Shown here piece after piece: positions 42,468-50,741 of a stretch of 64,000 bases of DNA. Source of the stretch: CAZKCI01 sp964551475 (GTDB taxonomy: Bacteria; Auribacterota; Erginobacteria; Erginobacterales; CAZKCI01); contig CAZKCI010000023.1 in assembly GCA_964551475.1 (NCBI GenBank), positions 1 through 64,000 of the forward strand, in the 5' to 3' direction. Below the pieces are notes generated by a model, which had not been told where the DNA came from, ran no database searches, and saw only the letters and a program-made list of their open reading frames with translations. The first letter of the stretch is position 1. Each line of letters opens with the position of its first letter. Made by a program: the position numbers and the translations under genes.

Positions 42468-44428
42468 TTTTTTCCCCGCAGGCACACCAGCGTATAGGCG
42501 AAGAGCACCGCGGAGGCGATAATCCCCGGCATGAGATACGAGGGCCTCTCCAGGCGGTCCATGAAGGGGAGGATGATCCGGTCCTTCCAAGCGGGGATGA
42601 CCACCGGAGGGGGGCGGGACAAGCGCTCCTGAAGACGCCCCAGGGCGCCATCGTCCGAGCTGAGCTCCTGGTTGACGCGGAGCACCTCCCGGGCCGGGAT
42701 GACCCTGATCCGGGGGTCAAAATCGGACGCGGGGCGGCGGTAGAGACCCCAGTAGTAGAACTCGTTCTCGTAGAGCATCGGCCGGTAGGAGAGATAGGAG
42801 GGGCAGGCGAAAGCGGTCGCCCGGCAGAGGCGGAAGGTCTCGGCCATCCCCAGTTGCTCCTTGGTGTGGTAGAACCAGGCGCCGTGGGCGATCCCGATGT
42901 AGTCGGAATACATGATGTAGGGTCGGTGGTGGGAGTTGATATAGGCGTCGAGCTCCTTCCAATCGTGGAAGAAGGACATGGTCGGCCAGAGGTCCCACTG
43001 CTGCATGTTCATCGTCGCCACCTGGCCCCGGAGCTGGTTGCGCTCTTCCCACAGACCATAGCGGTAGGGCCCCTGGCGGCTCAAACGATAGTCCGACAGG
43101 CGAAAAAAGTTGAGCGCCGCCACGGCGACGGCCAGGGCGCAGAGAGGCCAGACCGCCCGGCGGAAACGGGAAAGAAGCGCGGAGACGCCGAGGCCCGTGA
43201 TGACCGCGGCGAGAAGAAGGGCGGAGTAGTAGTGACGCGCCACCTGCGTCCCGCTGGTGTAGTTCATGATCACCGCCACTCCGATGAAGACCGCGGCCAG
43301 GCGAAGGCTCTCATCGTCCGCCGAATCTTTTCGGAGCAGGCGGACGAGAAGAAAGGCCAGCGCGGCGACGACCGCCACCAGGACCGGCCAGCCGTCGCTG
43401 TCCTTCAGGTGGCGGAAGAAGTAGAGGTGGTCGGCCGGAAGAGAGCCGGTGTGCGAGGCGTTGTCCTGGAAGGACTCCAGGAGGCGGCGGGGAAAAGGAA
43501 CGTATCCGACCCGGGCAAAATCGATGGCGAAGGAGTCGGCGGAGGGGAATCGGCTGATCACCTCCCGGTTCTGGGCAAAAACTCGGAACGAGGCGTAGTT
43601 CACCCCTTCCCAGGCGGCCAGGGGCAGGATGAAACCGAGGCTGAAGACGGCGAGGAGGAGGATCTGGCGGAGGGGACGGAAACGGCGGGCGGCGGCGACG
43701 AGGCGCCGGAGGAGCTCGAAGAGGCAGACGAAGAGAGCCGGCCAGACCAGGGAAATCGAGTAATAGACGGAGACGCCGAGAAAAACGCCGAAGCAGAGCG
43801 CGCGCAGGACGCTGTCGCGGCGGGTGGCGCCGGGAGCGGCCAGGAGGGCGAGGCAAAACCAGAGGCCGCCGCCCGCCGTGTGCAGGACCCAGGTGGAGTA
43901 GCGGACCGCCCAGGGGGAGACCGCGAGCAACAAGGCGGCGGCGCAGCCGGCGGGGAAACCTCCCAGGCGACGGGCCAGGAAGAAGACGACGAGCACGGTC
44001 GCCGTTCCCAGGACGGCCATCCAGATGTGCAGCCGCCGGATGTTCTCGTAGGGGTCGTTCGTGCGCAGATTAAAAACGGCGCTGACCAGGCCGATCTCCA
44101 GGATGAAGAGCGGCTTGGCGAAGGAGGTCACCTTCTTGTTGACATCCCAGTGGGAGAGATAAGCCGCGGCCAGAAAGGGCGCCTGGAAGCGGGGGAAATA
44201 GTATTTCTCCGCCCGCAGGATCTTCTCAAAGTTGTAGACGTGATCGGGGATGTGAACGCGGAACTCGACGTCGTCGCCCCCAACCTGGGAGAAATGCTCG
44301 AGCCCCCAGAAACGGAAAAGAGCGGCGAGAGCCACGCTGGCCAGGGGGACCAGCCAGCGCCAGCGGCGACGCGGAGAGAGGACAGCGGGGGAAGCAGCGG
44401 GGGGTGAGGCTGTGGCGGCGACGATCAT
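42446..44428 (-). CDS. GT-C glycosyltransferase (GT39/ArnT-like), single-unit paralogue
   Basis: The product has 660 residues. FRFWGLEHFSQVGGDDVEFR gives the acidic catalytic motif in the first periplasmic loop, SFAKPLFILEIGL and AVSPWAVRYSTWVLHTAGGG follow, and there are about ten membrane segments. The C-terminal soluble block reads MYSDYIGIAHGAWFYHTKEQ, then PSYLSYRPMLYENEFYYWGL and DFDPRIRVIPAREV. It matches unit 2 of the tandem protein at 31007 in every one of these. It should use a lipid-linked sugar donor in the periplasm. Confidence 0.85.
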   Translation of the reverse strand: MIVAATASPPAASPAVLSPRRRWRWLVPLASVALAALFRFWGLEHFSQVGGDDVEFRVHIPDHVYNFEKILRAEKYYFPRFQAPFLAAAYLSHWDVNKKVTSFAKPLFILEIGLVSAVFNLRTNDPYENIRRLHIWMAVLGTATVLVVFFLARRLGGFPAGCAAALLLAVSPWAVRYSTWVLHTAGGGLWFCLALLAAPGATRRDSVLRALCFGVFLGVSVYYSISLVWPALFVCLFELLRRLVAAARRFRPLRQILLLAVFSLGFILPLAAWEGVNYASFRVFAQNREVISRFPSADSFAIDFARVGYVPFPRRLLESFQDNASHTGSLPADHLYFFRHLKDSDGWPVLVAVVAALAFLLVRLLRKDSADDESLRLAAVFIGVAVIMNYTSGTQVARHYYSALLLAAVITGLGVSALLSRFRRAVWPLCALAVAVAALNFFRLSDYRLSRQGPYRYGLWEERNQLRGQVATMNMQQWDLWPTMSFFHDWKELDAYINSHHRPYIMYSDYIGIAHGAWFYHTKEQLGMAETFRLCRATAFACPSYLSYRPMLYENEFYYWGLYRRPASDFDPRIRVIPAREVLRVNQELSSDDGALGRLQERLSRPPPVVIPAWKDRIILPFMDRLERPSYLMPGIIASAVLFAYTLVCLRGKKRLHEDT

Positions 44429-44463
44429 TGTCCCGAAATGATACCAGATGAAGAGGACGGACG

Positions 44464-44505
44464 TTGAATTTTAAGCTATTCGCCTCAAGGCGAATGACTT
44501 GAATT
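44464..44505 (-). terminator. Hairpin after era
   Basis: ATTCGCCT and AGGCGAAT (44478-44485 and 44488-44495) pair around CA directly after the era stop codon, flanked by direct copies of TTGAATTTTA. There is only a weak T-rich tail, so terminator strength is uncertain. Confidence 0.4.
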
Positions 44506-45396
44506 TTAGCGTCCGCCCCCCAGTCCGAACTCCCTGAGGCTCGCTTCGTTTCGCCGCCACTTCTCGCGGACCTTCACCCGCAGGTCGAGGAAGACCGGCC
44601 GGCCCAGGAACCGCTCGATCCGGCCGCGGGCGGCGGTCCCGATCTTCTTGATCATCTCTCCGCCCTTGCCCACTACGATTCCCTTCTGGGAGTCCCGCTC
44701 CACGTGGATGGTGGCGGCGATGAGAAGCTTGCGCCGGTCTTCGCCCTCCAAATATTCCTCGATCGTCACCGCGCTGGCGTAGGGAATCTCCTGGCGGGTC
44801 AGAAGATACATCTGCTCGCGGATGAACTCCCGAACCAGGTCGCGCTCCGGCTGGTCGGAGAGCTGGTCGGCCGGAAAGAGCGGCGGCCCTTCGGGAAGAT
44901 GCGACCAGGTGGCCTGGAGCAGGCGGTCCACGTTGGTGCCGGTTTTCGCGGAGACGGGCACGACCTCGCGGAAGGGCGCCAGCTTCACGAAATACTCGAT
45001 CAGGGGGAGCAGGGCGGGCTTCGCGATCAAGTCGACCTTGTTGAGGACGAGGAAGGAGGGCACGGAGGCGACGAGTCCCGCGTCGAACTGAGGCGGGGCG
45101 GCCGCTCCCCGACGGCAGTCCGCCAGCCAGTAGATGAGATCGGACTCGTGGAGCGCCCGTTTCGCGGAGGCCACCATGTGGGCGCCGCAGAGGTCCTGGG
45201 GCGCATGGAGACCCGGCGTGTCCACAAAGATGATCTGCCCCGCCTCCGCGGTGAGGATGCCGCGCACCGTGTTCCAGGTGGTCTGGGGCTTGGGAGAGAC
45301 GATGGCGAGGGGCTCGCCGACCAGGCGGTTGAGGAGCGTGGACTTGCCCACATTGGGCTCACCCACCAAGCTGACGAATCCGCAGACGGGGTTCAT
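44506..45396 (-). CDS. era: GTPase Era
   Basis: The product has 296 residues, normal for Era. G1 is GEPNVGKST (12-20), G3 is DTPG, G4 is NKVD, and G5 is SAKTG. The C-terminal KH domain has IVVGKGGEMIKKIGTAARGRI for binding the 3' end of 16S rRNA. It assists 30S subunit assembly and cell-cycle checkpoints. It is the first clear housekeeping gene of the island between polysaccharide blocks and may share a promoter with the alpha-CTD-like gene upstream. Confidence 0.97.
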   Translation of the reverse strand: MNPVCGFVSLVGEPNVGKSTLLNRLVGEPLAIVSPKPQTTWNTVRGILTAEAGQIIFVDTPGLHAPQDLCGAHMVASAKRALHESDLIYWLADCRRGAAAPPQFDAGLVASVPSFLVLNKVDLIAKPALLPLIEYFVKLAPFREVVPVSAKTGTNVDRLLQATWSHLPEGPPLFPADQLSDQPERDLVREFIREQMYLLTRQEIPYASAVTIEEYLEGEDRRKLLIAATIHVERDSQKGIVVGKGGEMIKKIGTAARGRIERFLGRPVFLDLRVKVREKWRRNEASLREFGLGGGR

Positions 45397-45460
45397 CGGG
45401 AGGCGCTTTCCGCCGAAAATATTTTCATGATCCGAAGATGGTTTTTCAAAGCATTATTTT

Positions 45461-45517
45461 GGTCGATGGGTAAGGGAGAGGAAGTGGGTTTGGTCGACCA
45501 GGCCCACTTCCTAATTA
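45461..45517. repeat. Repeat family D, short inverted copy
   Basis: GGTCGATGGGTAAGGG leads into GAAGTGGG, paired with CCCACTTC around TTTGGTCGACCAGG, which holds the self-complementary GGTCGACC. It lies between era and the alpha-CTD-like gene. Confidence 0.75.
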
Positions 45518-45519
45518 TT

Positions 45520-46053
45520 CTAGGTTTTACGGCGGGAGAGGAACTCGCCCAGGGCAGCCAGGATCTCGTCCACCAGGATATTGCCGAAGACCCGGGGATG
45601 GCGCCATTTCAGCTCTTCCTGGAGGAAAAGCTCCCCGACCGTGTCCACGCCTTTGCCGCCGATCGCCTTCCGGAGGGGCGCGCTCAGGGAGAGACGTTCG
45701 AGCGGGGTGGAGCGGACGCGCGCATGGGCAAGGATGTCGTCCACGCCCCGGTCGAGAAAGTTCAGGGCGAAGATATAGCGGAATTTGGATCCGACCCAGA
45801 ACCGGGAGAGCTCCCGCTGGAGCTCCTTGCGAATCTGTTGGTCGAGGCACAGATGAGAGACCTGCTTGCGCACGCTGGCCTCCACCACCTCGCTCAGCGT
45901 CTTCAAGCGGTGGGCCTTGAGCCACTTTTTCGCCCGGGCGCTCACCGGGAGGACATCGGCCGACAGACGGCCCAAATCCTGCAGGCGGGGCGGATTGGCC
46001 AGGGAGTTGGGGGAGGTGAAAGCAAATTCCTTTTGTACGATCTTCCTGGCCAT
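45520..46053 (-). CDS. Protein with two RpoA C-terminal-domain-like HhH motifs
   Basis: The product has 177 residues. Two segments look like the alpha-CTD or helix-hairpin-helix core: LPVSARAKKWLKAHRLKTLS with EVVE, and LERLSLSAPLRKAIGGKGVD with TVGELF. The first lies near residue 36, the second near 120. Between them is a charged helical region (RKELQRELSRFWVGSKFRYI). A DNA- or RNA-binding protein is likely. It is too short to be RNA polymerase alpha and lacks its N-terminal domain. It is upstream of era with only a repeat between. Confidence 0.65.
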   Translation of the reverse strand: MARKIVQKEFAFTSPNSLANPPRLQDLGRLSADVLPVSARAKKWLKAHRLKTLSEVVEASVRKQVSHLCLDQQIRKELQRELSRFWVGSKFRYIFALNFLDRGVDDILAHARVRSTPLERLSLSAPLRKAIGGKGVDTVGELFLQEELKWRHPRVFGNILVDEILAALGEFLSRRKT

Positions 46054-46228
46054 AACGAGAGGAGAGTGGGTGACGACGGGTTAAGTATATCCGGACGGGG
46101 AATCCGGCAACAATCTATTTCGCTTTCGAATCGGCCGCGGGAGCGCTGCTGGGGGTCGCTGTTTTCCCTGGTATTCGGCAGGCTGCTCTGGTATCTTGGC
46201 TGGCGCTCAGTGACCATGGGAGGCGAGC

Positions 46229-46432
46229 GTGAGCGCCGGTGACGGTTACTTCTACTGCTTCTCCTGCAAGAAATTCTTCCAGAGCCAGAACCCGGCTTGC
46301 CGGCGCTGCGGCAAAGGTTGCGCCCCCGCCCGCAGAGAGCTCCTCCGCTCCACCCCGCGCGTGGACATCTATCAGATCTTCGTGGGAAACTCCCTGGTGG
46401 GCAATCAGCGGGTGGAAAAACCCTCCGTTTAG
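46229..46432 (+). CDS. Small zinc-ribbon protein
   Basis: The product has 67 residues. GTG 46229 has GGGAGG six bases upstream. YFYCFSCKKFF and ACRRCGKGCAPARR form two CxxC knuckles that should bind one zinc ion. The remainder (RVDIYQIFVGNSLVGNQ) has no known match. It converges on and overlaps the MazG-like gene by four bases. It could be a nucleic-acid-binding or chaperone-like factor. Confidence 0.7.
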   Translation: MSAGDGYFYCFSCKKFFQSQNPACRRCGKGCAPARRELLRSTPRVDIYQIFVGNSLVGNQRVEKPSV

Positions 46433-46737
46433 CTCTCCGTCACCCTCACCGTTCCCCGCACCATCCGGCTTTTGCGCTTCATTATCCTGCGCATCTTCGC
46501 CCAGAAGGCCTTCTCCAGGTCGAAGTCCAGCGAGACCGCGTTCCCGATCAGAAGGATCAGGAGGTCGGCGTGCTCCTCGATCAGATCCCGGCGGGGACGG
46601 CCCTTGGTCAGGCACTGGCAGATCTCCCCCACCTCCTCCATGATCAGGTTCATGCGGTGGAGGATCTCCTCTCCGCCCCGCTCCTGCAGCCGGTGGTGGC
46701 GATGAAAACCCCGGACCGCCTCGATCATCTCTTTCAT
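46429..46737 (-). CDS. MazG-like nucleotide pyrophosphohydrolase
   Basis: The product has 102 residues from ATG 46737 (a GTG one codon up is possible). LIMEEVGEICQCL and LIEEHADLLILLIGNAV provide the E-x-x-E and E-x-x-D metal ligands of all-alpha NTP pyrophosphatases. The enzyme would hydrolyse non-canonical or stress nucleotides to NMP and PPi. It overlaps the stop of the 74-residue gene upstream (GTGATG), so the two are coupled. Confidence 0.82.
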   Translation of the reverse strand: MKEMIEAVRGFHRHHRLQERGGEEILHRMNLIMEEVGEICQCLTKGRPRRDLIEEHADLLILLIGNAVSLDFDLEKAFWAKMRRIMKRKSRMVRGTVRVTES

Positions 46738-46961
46738 CACGAGCGGAAAACGTAATCGACGATGGGGTCGATGTGGCGGTAGTAGTCGGGGAGGTCGAAA
46801 AGCTCGTTCTCCCAGGCGGCATTCGCCTTCAAGCGGGCCTTGACCTCGGCGGCGTCATAGCCGAGATCGCGCAGCATCACCGCCCGGTCCTTGACCTCGT
46901 ACATGTGCATCTTCTCAAACGCGTTCTGATACTGGTGCTTCTTCTCGGGATGCTTGGACAC
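46737..46961 (-). CDS. Small hypothetical protein coupled to MazG-like gene
   Basis: The product has 74 residues. GTG 46961 follows GAGGAGG at a good distance. SKHPEKKHQYQNAFEKMHMY is basic and helical; DRAVMLRDLGYDAAEVKARL with KANAAWENELFDLP is a helical pair; the end is PDYYRHIDPIVDYVFRS. The family was not recognised. Overlap with the MazG-like gene suggests a joint function. Confidence 0.65.
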   Translation of the reverse strand: MSKHPEKKHQYQNAFEKMHMYEVKDRAVMLRDLGYDAAEVKARLKANAAWENELFDLPDYYRHIDPIVDYVFRS

Positions 46962-47063
46962 GGTCCGCCTCCTCTCTTCCGCCCGGATGGTGCGATGCCG
47001 GGACGGAAGAAGTCTATCCCGGGAGCCCCCCCGCGGCAAGCCTTTCCCGGCTTGGCTGCAATG

Positions 47064-47179
47064 AACTACGAATTACGCGAATTTCGCGAATTAAACTCGA
47101 CTTATCTCTACGAGTCCTTGGGGTATATGTTGCCTGGTCCCGCCGGGCCGAATTCGCGTAATTCGCGAAATTCGTAGTT
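47064..47179. repeat. Inverted repeat, family H (GAATTACGCGAATTTCGCG words)
   Basis: AACTACGAATTACGCGAATT lies opposite AATTCGCGAAATTCGTAGTT, with minor swaps. The centre (GGTATATGTTGCCTGGTCCC) is unique. It occupies the divergent gap before the 84-residue gene. Confidence 0.85.
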
Positions 47180-47236
47180 AAATTGCCAGGCCCGGCCCGG
47201 TTTGACAGGGGCCGGACCGTGGGTTATGATTTCACT

Positions 47237-47491
47237 ATGGTCAAACCGGCCGTCAAATCGCTCCTGCTCGGCCTCGGCCTCGACTGCGCCGACGGGCACG
47301 TCCGCGTGACCAAAGGCCCCAACTTCCGCCTCTACGGAGGGGCGGAGGAGACCCACTCCCTGATGCAGGAGAAGGCCCTGAAGTTCAACGAGCACCTGAA
47401 GCGCCGCGGAAAATCACTCGACGACATCTCCCGCCAGGAGTTCAAGGAAATCGCCGAGAAGATCGGCATGAAGTCCCCTCCTCCGGGCTGA
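47237..47491 (+). CDS. Small conserved-looking hypothetical protein
   Basis: The product has 84 residues from ATG 47237. VKSLLLGLGLDCADGHVRVT is followed by KGPNFRLYGGAEETHSLMQE and a helical C-terminal half (KALKFNEHLKRRGKSLDDIS then RQEFKEIAEKIG). The ordered composition and strong reading frame argue for a real gene. No function is known to me. The downstream gap has an inverted repeat. Confidence 0.7.
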   Translation: MVKPAVKSLLLGLGLDCADGHVRVTKGPNFRLYGGAEETHSLMQEKALKFNEHLKRRGKSLDDISRQEFKEIAEKIGMKSPPPG

Positions 47492-47496
47492 ACCGA

Positions 47497-47578
47497 CCTA
47501 CCAATCAGCACCTGATTTCTCCGATAATCTTGCTCGGGTCTTTCCGTTTCAGAGAAATCAGAGTAATCGGGTGCTAGT
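47497..47578. repeat. Inverted repeat, family N (AGCACCTGATTTCTC words)
   Basis: AGCACCTGATTTCTCCGAT is mirrored by GAGAAATCAGAGTAATCGGG with TGCT. The end of the right arm carries the GTG at 47571 that opens the next long frame. Confidence 0.75.
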
Positions 47579-48074
47579 TTTGCTTTTTTGCCGAGTCGGC
47601 GCACAACAGGAGGATCCCATCAGACTCCACCATCACACCTTTCTTTCCCTGGCCGGCTCCTCCCTCTTCTATCTTCTCACCCGGTCGCTCTCCGGAACAC
47701 TCGCTTTCTTCCTCTCCGGGATCTTCATTGATCTCGATCACATCTTCGAATATGTCTACGCCTTCGGGGCGAGGTCATTCAGCGTGCGCCGGTTTTTCCG
47801 CGCCGCCCACGGCCATGAATACCGCCGCTATTTCCTCCTCGTCCACTCCTGGGAGATCGTCCTCGTCTTCTGGGCGGCGACGGCTTTTCTCTTGCCCTCT
47901 AACTGGGCAGTCGGCTTCTCCCTCGGATTCACGCTGCACATCCTGGCCGACCAGATCTACAACCCCTGCACGGCCCTGACCTACTTCCTCTGGTTCCGGA
48001 TCCGCCACCGCTTCGACGGAGACATCCTCTTCCCGCCGGAGAAACGCGCTCGGCGGAAGATTTCCACGAATTGA
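47571..48074 (+). CDS. DUF457/YdjM-like membrane protein; start uncertain
   Basis: The frame codes for 167 residues from GTG 47571, but that start lies in a repeat. A strong AGGAGG at 47608-47613 sits five bases before an in-frame ATC (47619), giving RLHHHTFLSLAGSSLFYLL, a more natural N terminus. Three or four membrane segments, FLSGIFIDLDHIFEYVYAF (D-x-D-H), LLVHSWEIVLVF and FTLHILADQIYN are spaced like the metal-binding positions of YdjM-type predicted membrane hydrolases. The tail and stop (STN) come from a repeat. Confidence 0.7.
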   Translation: MLVLLFCRVGAQQEDPIRLHHHTFLSLAGSSLFYLLTRSLSGTLAFFLSGIFIDLDHIFEYVYAFGARSFSVRRFFRAAHGHEYRRYFLLVHSWEIVLVFWAATAFLLPSNWAVGFSLGFTLHILADQIYNPCTALTYFLWFRIRHRFDGDILFPPEKRARRKISTN

Positions 48075-48184
48075 CACGCCGGCGCGCCGTAGCGCTATAG
48101 CGCGCAGGCACGAATTTGCACGAAGGGGGCTTGACTCACAGTTAGCCCAGTTTCAATACGTGATAATTCGTGAAAATTCGTGGA
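48063..48184. repeat. Inverted repeat, family I (CACGAATTnnCACGAA words)
   Basis: TCCACGAATT lies opposite AATTCGTGGA, and CACGAATTTGCACGAA opposite TTCGTGAAAATTCGTG. An inner palindrome AGCGCTATAGCGC is at the centre left. It gives the stop codon of the preceding gene. A half copy (TTCGTGAAAATTCCC) is near 51806. Confidence 0.8.
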
Positions 48185-48193
48185 CAGTCCGGG

Positions 48194-50683
48194 TTAGCCG
48201 GGGCGGGAACGGCGGGCGGCGCGCAGGGACCAGACGGCCAGGGCGATCAGGGAGAGGAGGCTCAACGCACCGCCGATCCGGAACGAGAGCGGGCGGTAGG
48301 AGAAGACGACGCGGTGTTTCCCTCCCTCCAGGAAAACCGCCCGGAGAAGATAGTTGGCCCGATAAATCCGGCTTTCCTTCCCGTCCACTGAGGCCTTCCA
48401 GCCCGGGGCAAAAGCGTCGGCGAGGAGGAGCCAGCCGGAGGCGGAGAGCTCGGCCTCGACCGTCAACTCCCCCGTCCCGCTCGCGACGACGCGGGCCGAG
48501 CCTGTCCCTCCGGAGGCGGCGGCAGCGGGAGCATCTTCCAGAACAATGCATCGGCGGGGGTCGTAGCCGCGACGGGCCAGCTCCGAGAGGGCCGCCTCCC
48601 GCCCGCCGACGACCTTCTCGCCCCCCGAGATCAGCGCGCGCGGCCAGGCGCGAACGGACTCGCCGATCTCCCTCCCTCCGCTTTCATAAACCTTCCGGAA
48701 GCCCGACTCCTCCTGGATCGATCCCGCGGGACCGATCACGTATCTCCAATTGAGAAGGTCGAGCAGCGGAGACGACCTTTCAATCAGAGGCAACAGTTCT
48801 TCCGGCATCGCCCCGGTCCCCTGGCTCACCGAGACATATTCCAGGAAACGGAGACTCGCGTCCGCCTGGTAGCCGAGAAGGCAGGGATAGCCGGCGAGCA
48901 TCCCCCGGTTGAAATCGCCGGGATCGAGGCTCGAGTAGCGGTAGGGTTCCGTCCGGGACCGGAAAAACTCGGCCTCACCGGAGGGCCAGGAGAGGGGCGC
49001 GGCGGCGAAACCGGATGAGAAACGCCGAGCCCAGGGGATGAGTTCCAGAAGGGTCAGGACCAGAAGAGCCAGGGGAATCAATCGGGCGCGGCGGATGTCG
49101 GCCGCCTCTGTGAGGCGGCGCAGATACGCCCGCTCACAGAGCGGGCCTACAACCGGCGGGACGGCGATGATGAAGATCGCAGCGAGAGCGAGGGAGACGA
49201 TCCCCAAACGCAAAAATGCGGACCGGAAGATCCCCCATCCCGCGGAGGCGAAGGGGCTTTTCTCGACCAGTCGCCGGGTGAAGGCGGGGTAGTTCGTCTC
49301 CGGGGGCGTTTCCCGCATCAGATCCTTCCACCACTCCGGCTGTCCGGGGACGACGATATCGTAGTGCCGTCCCTCCGTGAGCGTCTCTCTCACCCAGTTC
49401 TTCCACCACTCAGGGGGATCGCGGGGGGCGGTTATCAGAAATAACGACGATGCCAGAAAAACCAGGGCGCAAACTCCGCCGATCGATCGGAGAACAACCT
49501 TCTTTCCGCGGTGGGAGCGGAGGCACTCCGCTCCCACCGCGGAAAGAACGGAGATAAAAAAGGCGGCGAAAAACAGGAGCTTGGCCGATCCCCGGAAGAG
49601 GCCGAAGCCCGGGAGGAATCGGTGGAGGAAGGGGAAGAGCGGCGTGGAGGCGCCGAGGGCGAGAAGAACGGCGAGAACCGCGAGGATGAAAAAACGCAGA
49701 ATCATCCGATCGCGGCGGATGAATATTCCGGCCAGGGCGAGGAGGAGCGGCGCGATCCCCAGGTAGGCGCACATCTCCCAGAAGTAATACTGGCCCCAAT
49801 ATAAGCCGCGGACGGAGTCGCCGAGGGCGTCGGGGAGAAAGAAAGTGAGCAGGTTCAGGGGGGGAAGGGAGAAGTTGGCCGACCAGGCGATATCCGCCGA
49901 CTTCCGGAACGATTCCCGCGAGACCTCGGCCGCCGGCAGGGACTGGACGGAGGAGAAACCCGCCGCGAAGATGAAAAAGACGGCCGCGCCGGCGAGCCAG
50001 CGCGGAACCTTCCCCCGCCAGGATGGGAATTCCAGCGCCAGGTCGCAAACGAGATAAAGGACCCCCAGGAGAAGCGTGTAATAGACATACTGGACATGGC
50101 CGGAGAGAAGCTGGAGGCCGCACAGCCCCCCGGCCAGAGCCGCGGAGAGAATCCGGCGCCGGCGGCGAAAGTCCTCCAGGCAGAGAAAGACCAGGGGAAC
50201 CCAGGAGAGAGCGCAGACGTTGGAGAGGTGGCCGGCGTGGACGTGGAGGATGACCGGCGCGGAGAGGCTCAAGGACGAGGCGCCCAGAAGCGCGGGGAGA
50301 GCGCCCAAGCCCAGCTTTTTCAGGTACGCATACTGGAATAGCGCGAGCAGGAAGAGGTGGAGAAAAAAACTCAGATTGATCGCGGCGGCGACGGGGAGAA
50401 AAAGGAAGATGAGGTTCGGGGGATAGAAAAGCCCCGACTCGGGATAGGCGGCGAAGGGCGTTCCGCAGAGAACGAAAGGGTTCCAGAGGGGGAGGTTCCC
50501 CTTCGCCATCTCCCCGAAGCCGAAGGCGCGCCAGTAGTAATAGAGCGTGCCGACATCGCCCTCCGGGCGGGAGAGAACCCAGCCGGAGACGGGAGAAACG
50601 ATCGCCTCGTGGAAGACCGCGGCCACGAGGACCAGGAGGAGGAGAAAGGGGATCAGGGAGGCGATGGAGGGAAGGCGTCGCAT
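48194..50683 (-). CDS. YfhO-like polytopic membrane protein
   Basis: The product has 829 residues. The N-terminal WVLSRPEGDVGTLYYYWRAF, GNLPLWNPFVLCGTPFAAYP and SLSLSAPVILHVHAGHLSNV match the bacterial YfhO family, a GT-C-like fold with about 12 segments. The C-terminal 250 residues are soluble and end in LSASGWLLLADAFAPGWKA, RANYLLRAVFLEGGKHRVVF and SYRPLSFRIGG, the usual YfhO closing block. YfhO-type proteins help glycosylate cell-wall polymers. Two REP hairpins lie in frame within the gene. Confidence 0.88.
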   Translation of the reverse strand: MRRLPSIASLIPFLLLLVLVAAVFHEAIVSPVSGWVLSRPEGDVGTLYYYWRAFGFGEMAKGNLPLWNPFVLCGTPFAAYPESGLFYPPNLIFLFLPVAAAINLSFFLHLFLLALFQYAYLKKLGLGALPALLGASSLSLSAPVILHVHAGHLSNVCALSWVPLVFLCLEDFRRRRRILSAALAGGLCGLQLLSGHVQYVYYTLLLGVLYLVCDLALEFPSWRGKVPRWLAGAAVFFIFAAGFSSVQSLPAAEVSRESFRKSADIAWSANFSLPPLNLLTFFLPDALGDSVRGLYWGQYYFWEMCAYLGIAPLLLALAGIFIRRDRMILRFFILAVLAVLLALGASTPLFPFLHRFLPGFGLFRGSAKLLFFAAFFISVLSAVGAECLRSHRGKKVVLRSIGGVCALVFLASSLFLITAPRDPPEWWKNWVRETLTEGRHYDIVVPGQPEWWKDLMRETPPETNYPAFTRRLVEKSPFASAGWGIFRSAFLRLGIVSLALAAIFIIAVPPVVGPLCERAYLRRLTEAADIRRARLIPLALLVLTLLELIPWARRFSSGFAAAPLSWPSGEAEFFRSRTEPYRYSSLDPGDFNRGMLAGYPCLLGYQADASLRFLEYVSVSQGTGAMPEELLPLIERSSPLLDLLNWRYVIGPAGSIQEESGFRKVYESGGREIGESVRAWPRALISGGEKVVGGREAALSELARRGYDPRRCIVLEDAPAAAASGGTGSARVVASGTGELTVEAELSASGWLLLADAFAPGWKASVDGKESRIYRANYLLRAVFLEGGKHRVVFSYRPLSFRIGGALSLLSLIALAVWSLRAARRSRPG
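49096..49151. repeat. REP pair embedded in YfhO-like gene, GTAGGCC family
   Basis: Hairpins GCCGCCT-CTGTG-AGGCGGC and GCCCGCT-CACAG-AGCGGGC lie back to back within the outer stem TGTCGGCC/GGCCTACA. Both loops are identical to those at 58061, and the loops are complementary to each other. In the protein it encodes VGPLCERAYLRRLTEAADI. Confidence 0.85.
49501..49547. repeat. Perfect 22-bp stem palindrome embedded in YfhO-like gene
   Basis: TCTTTCCGCGGTGGGAGCGG with AG is the exact reverse complement of the next arm, around GCA. It contains the GTGGGAGC word of family E. It codes for LSAVGAECLRSHRGKKVVLR in the protein. Confidence 0.9.
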
Positions 50684-50741
50684 CGGCTGGCGGATCAGTC
50701 CGGGAAACCCGACAATGATTTTCCCCGCGACTGAATGAAGA

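Noticed and set aside
44464..44505. Strong intrinsic terminator after era
   Set aside because: The stem is good but only scattered T residues follow, so it is kept at low confidence.
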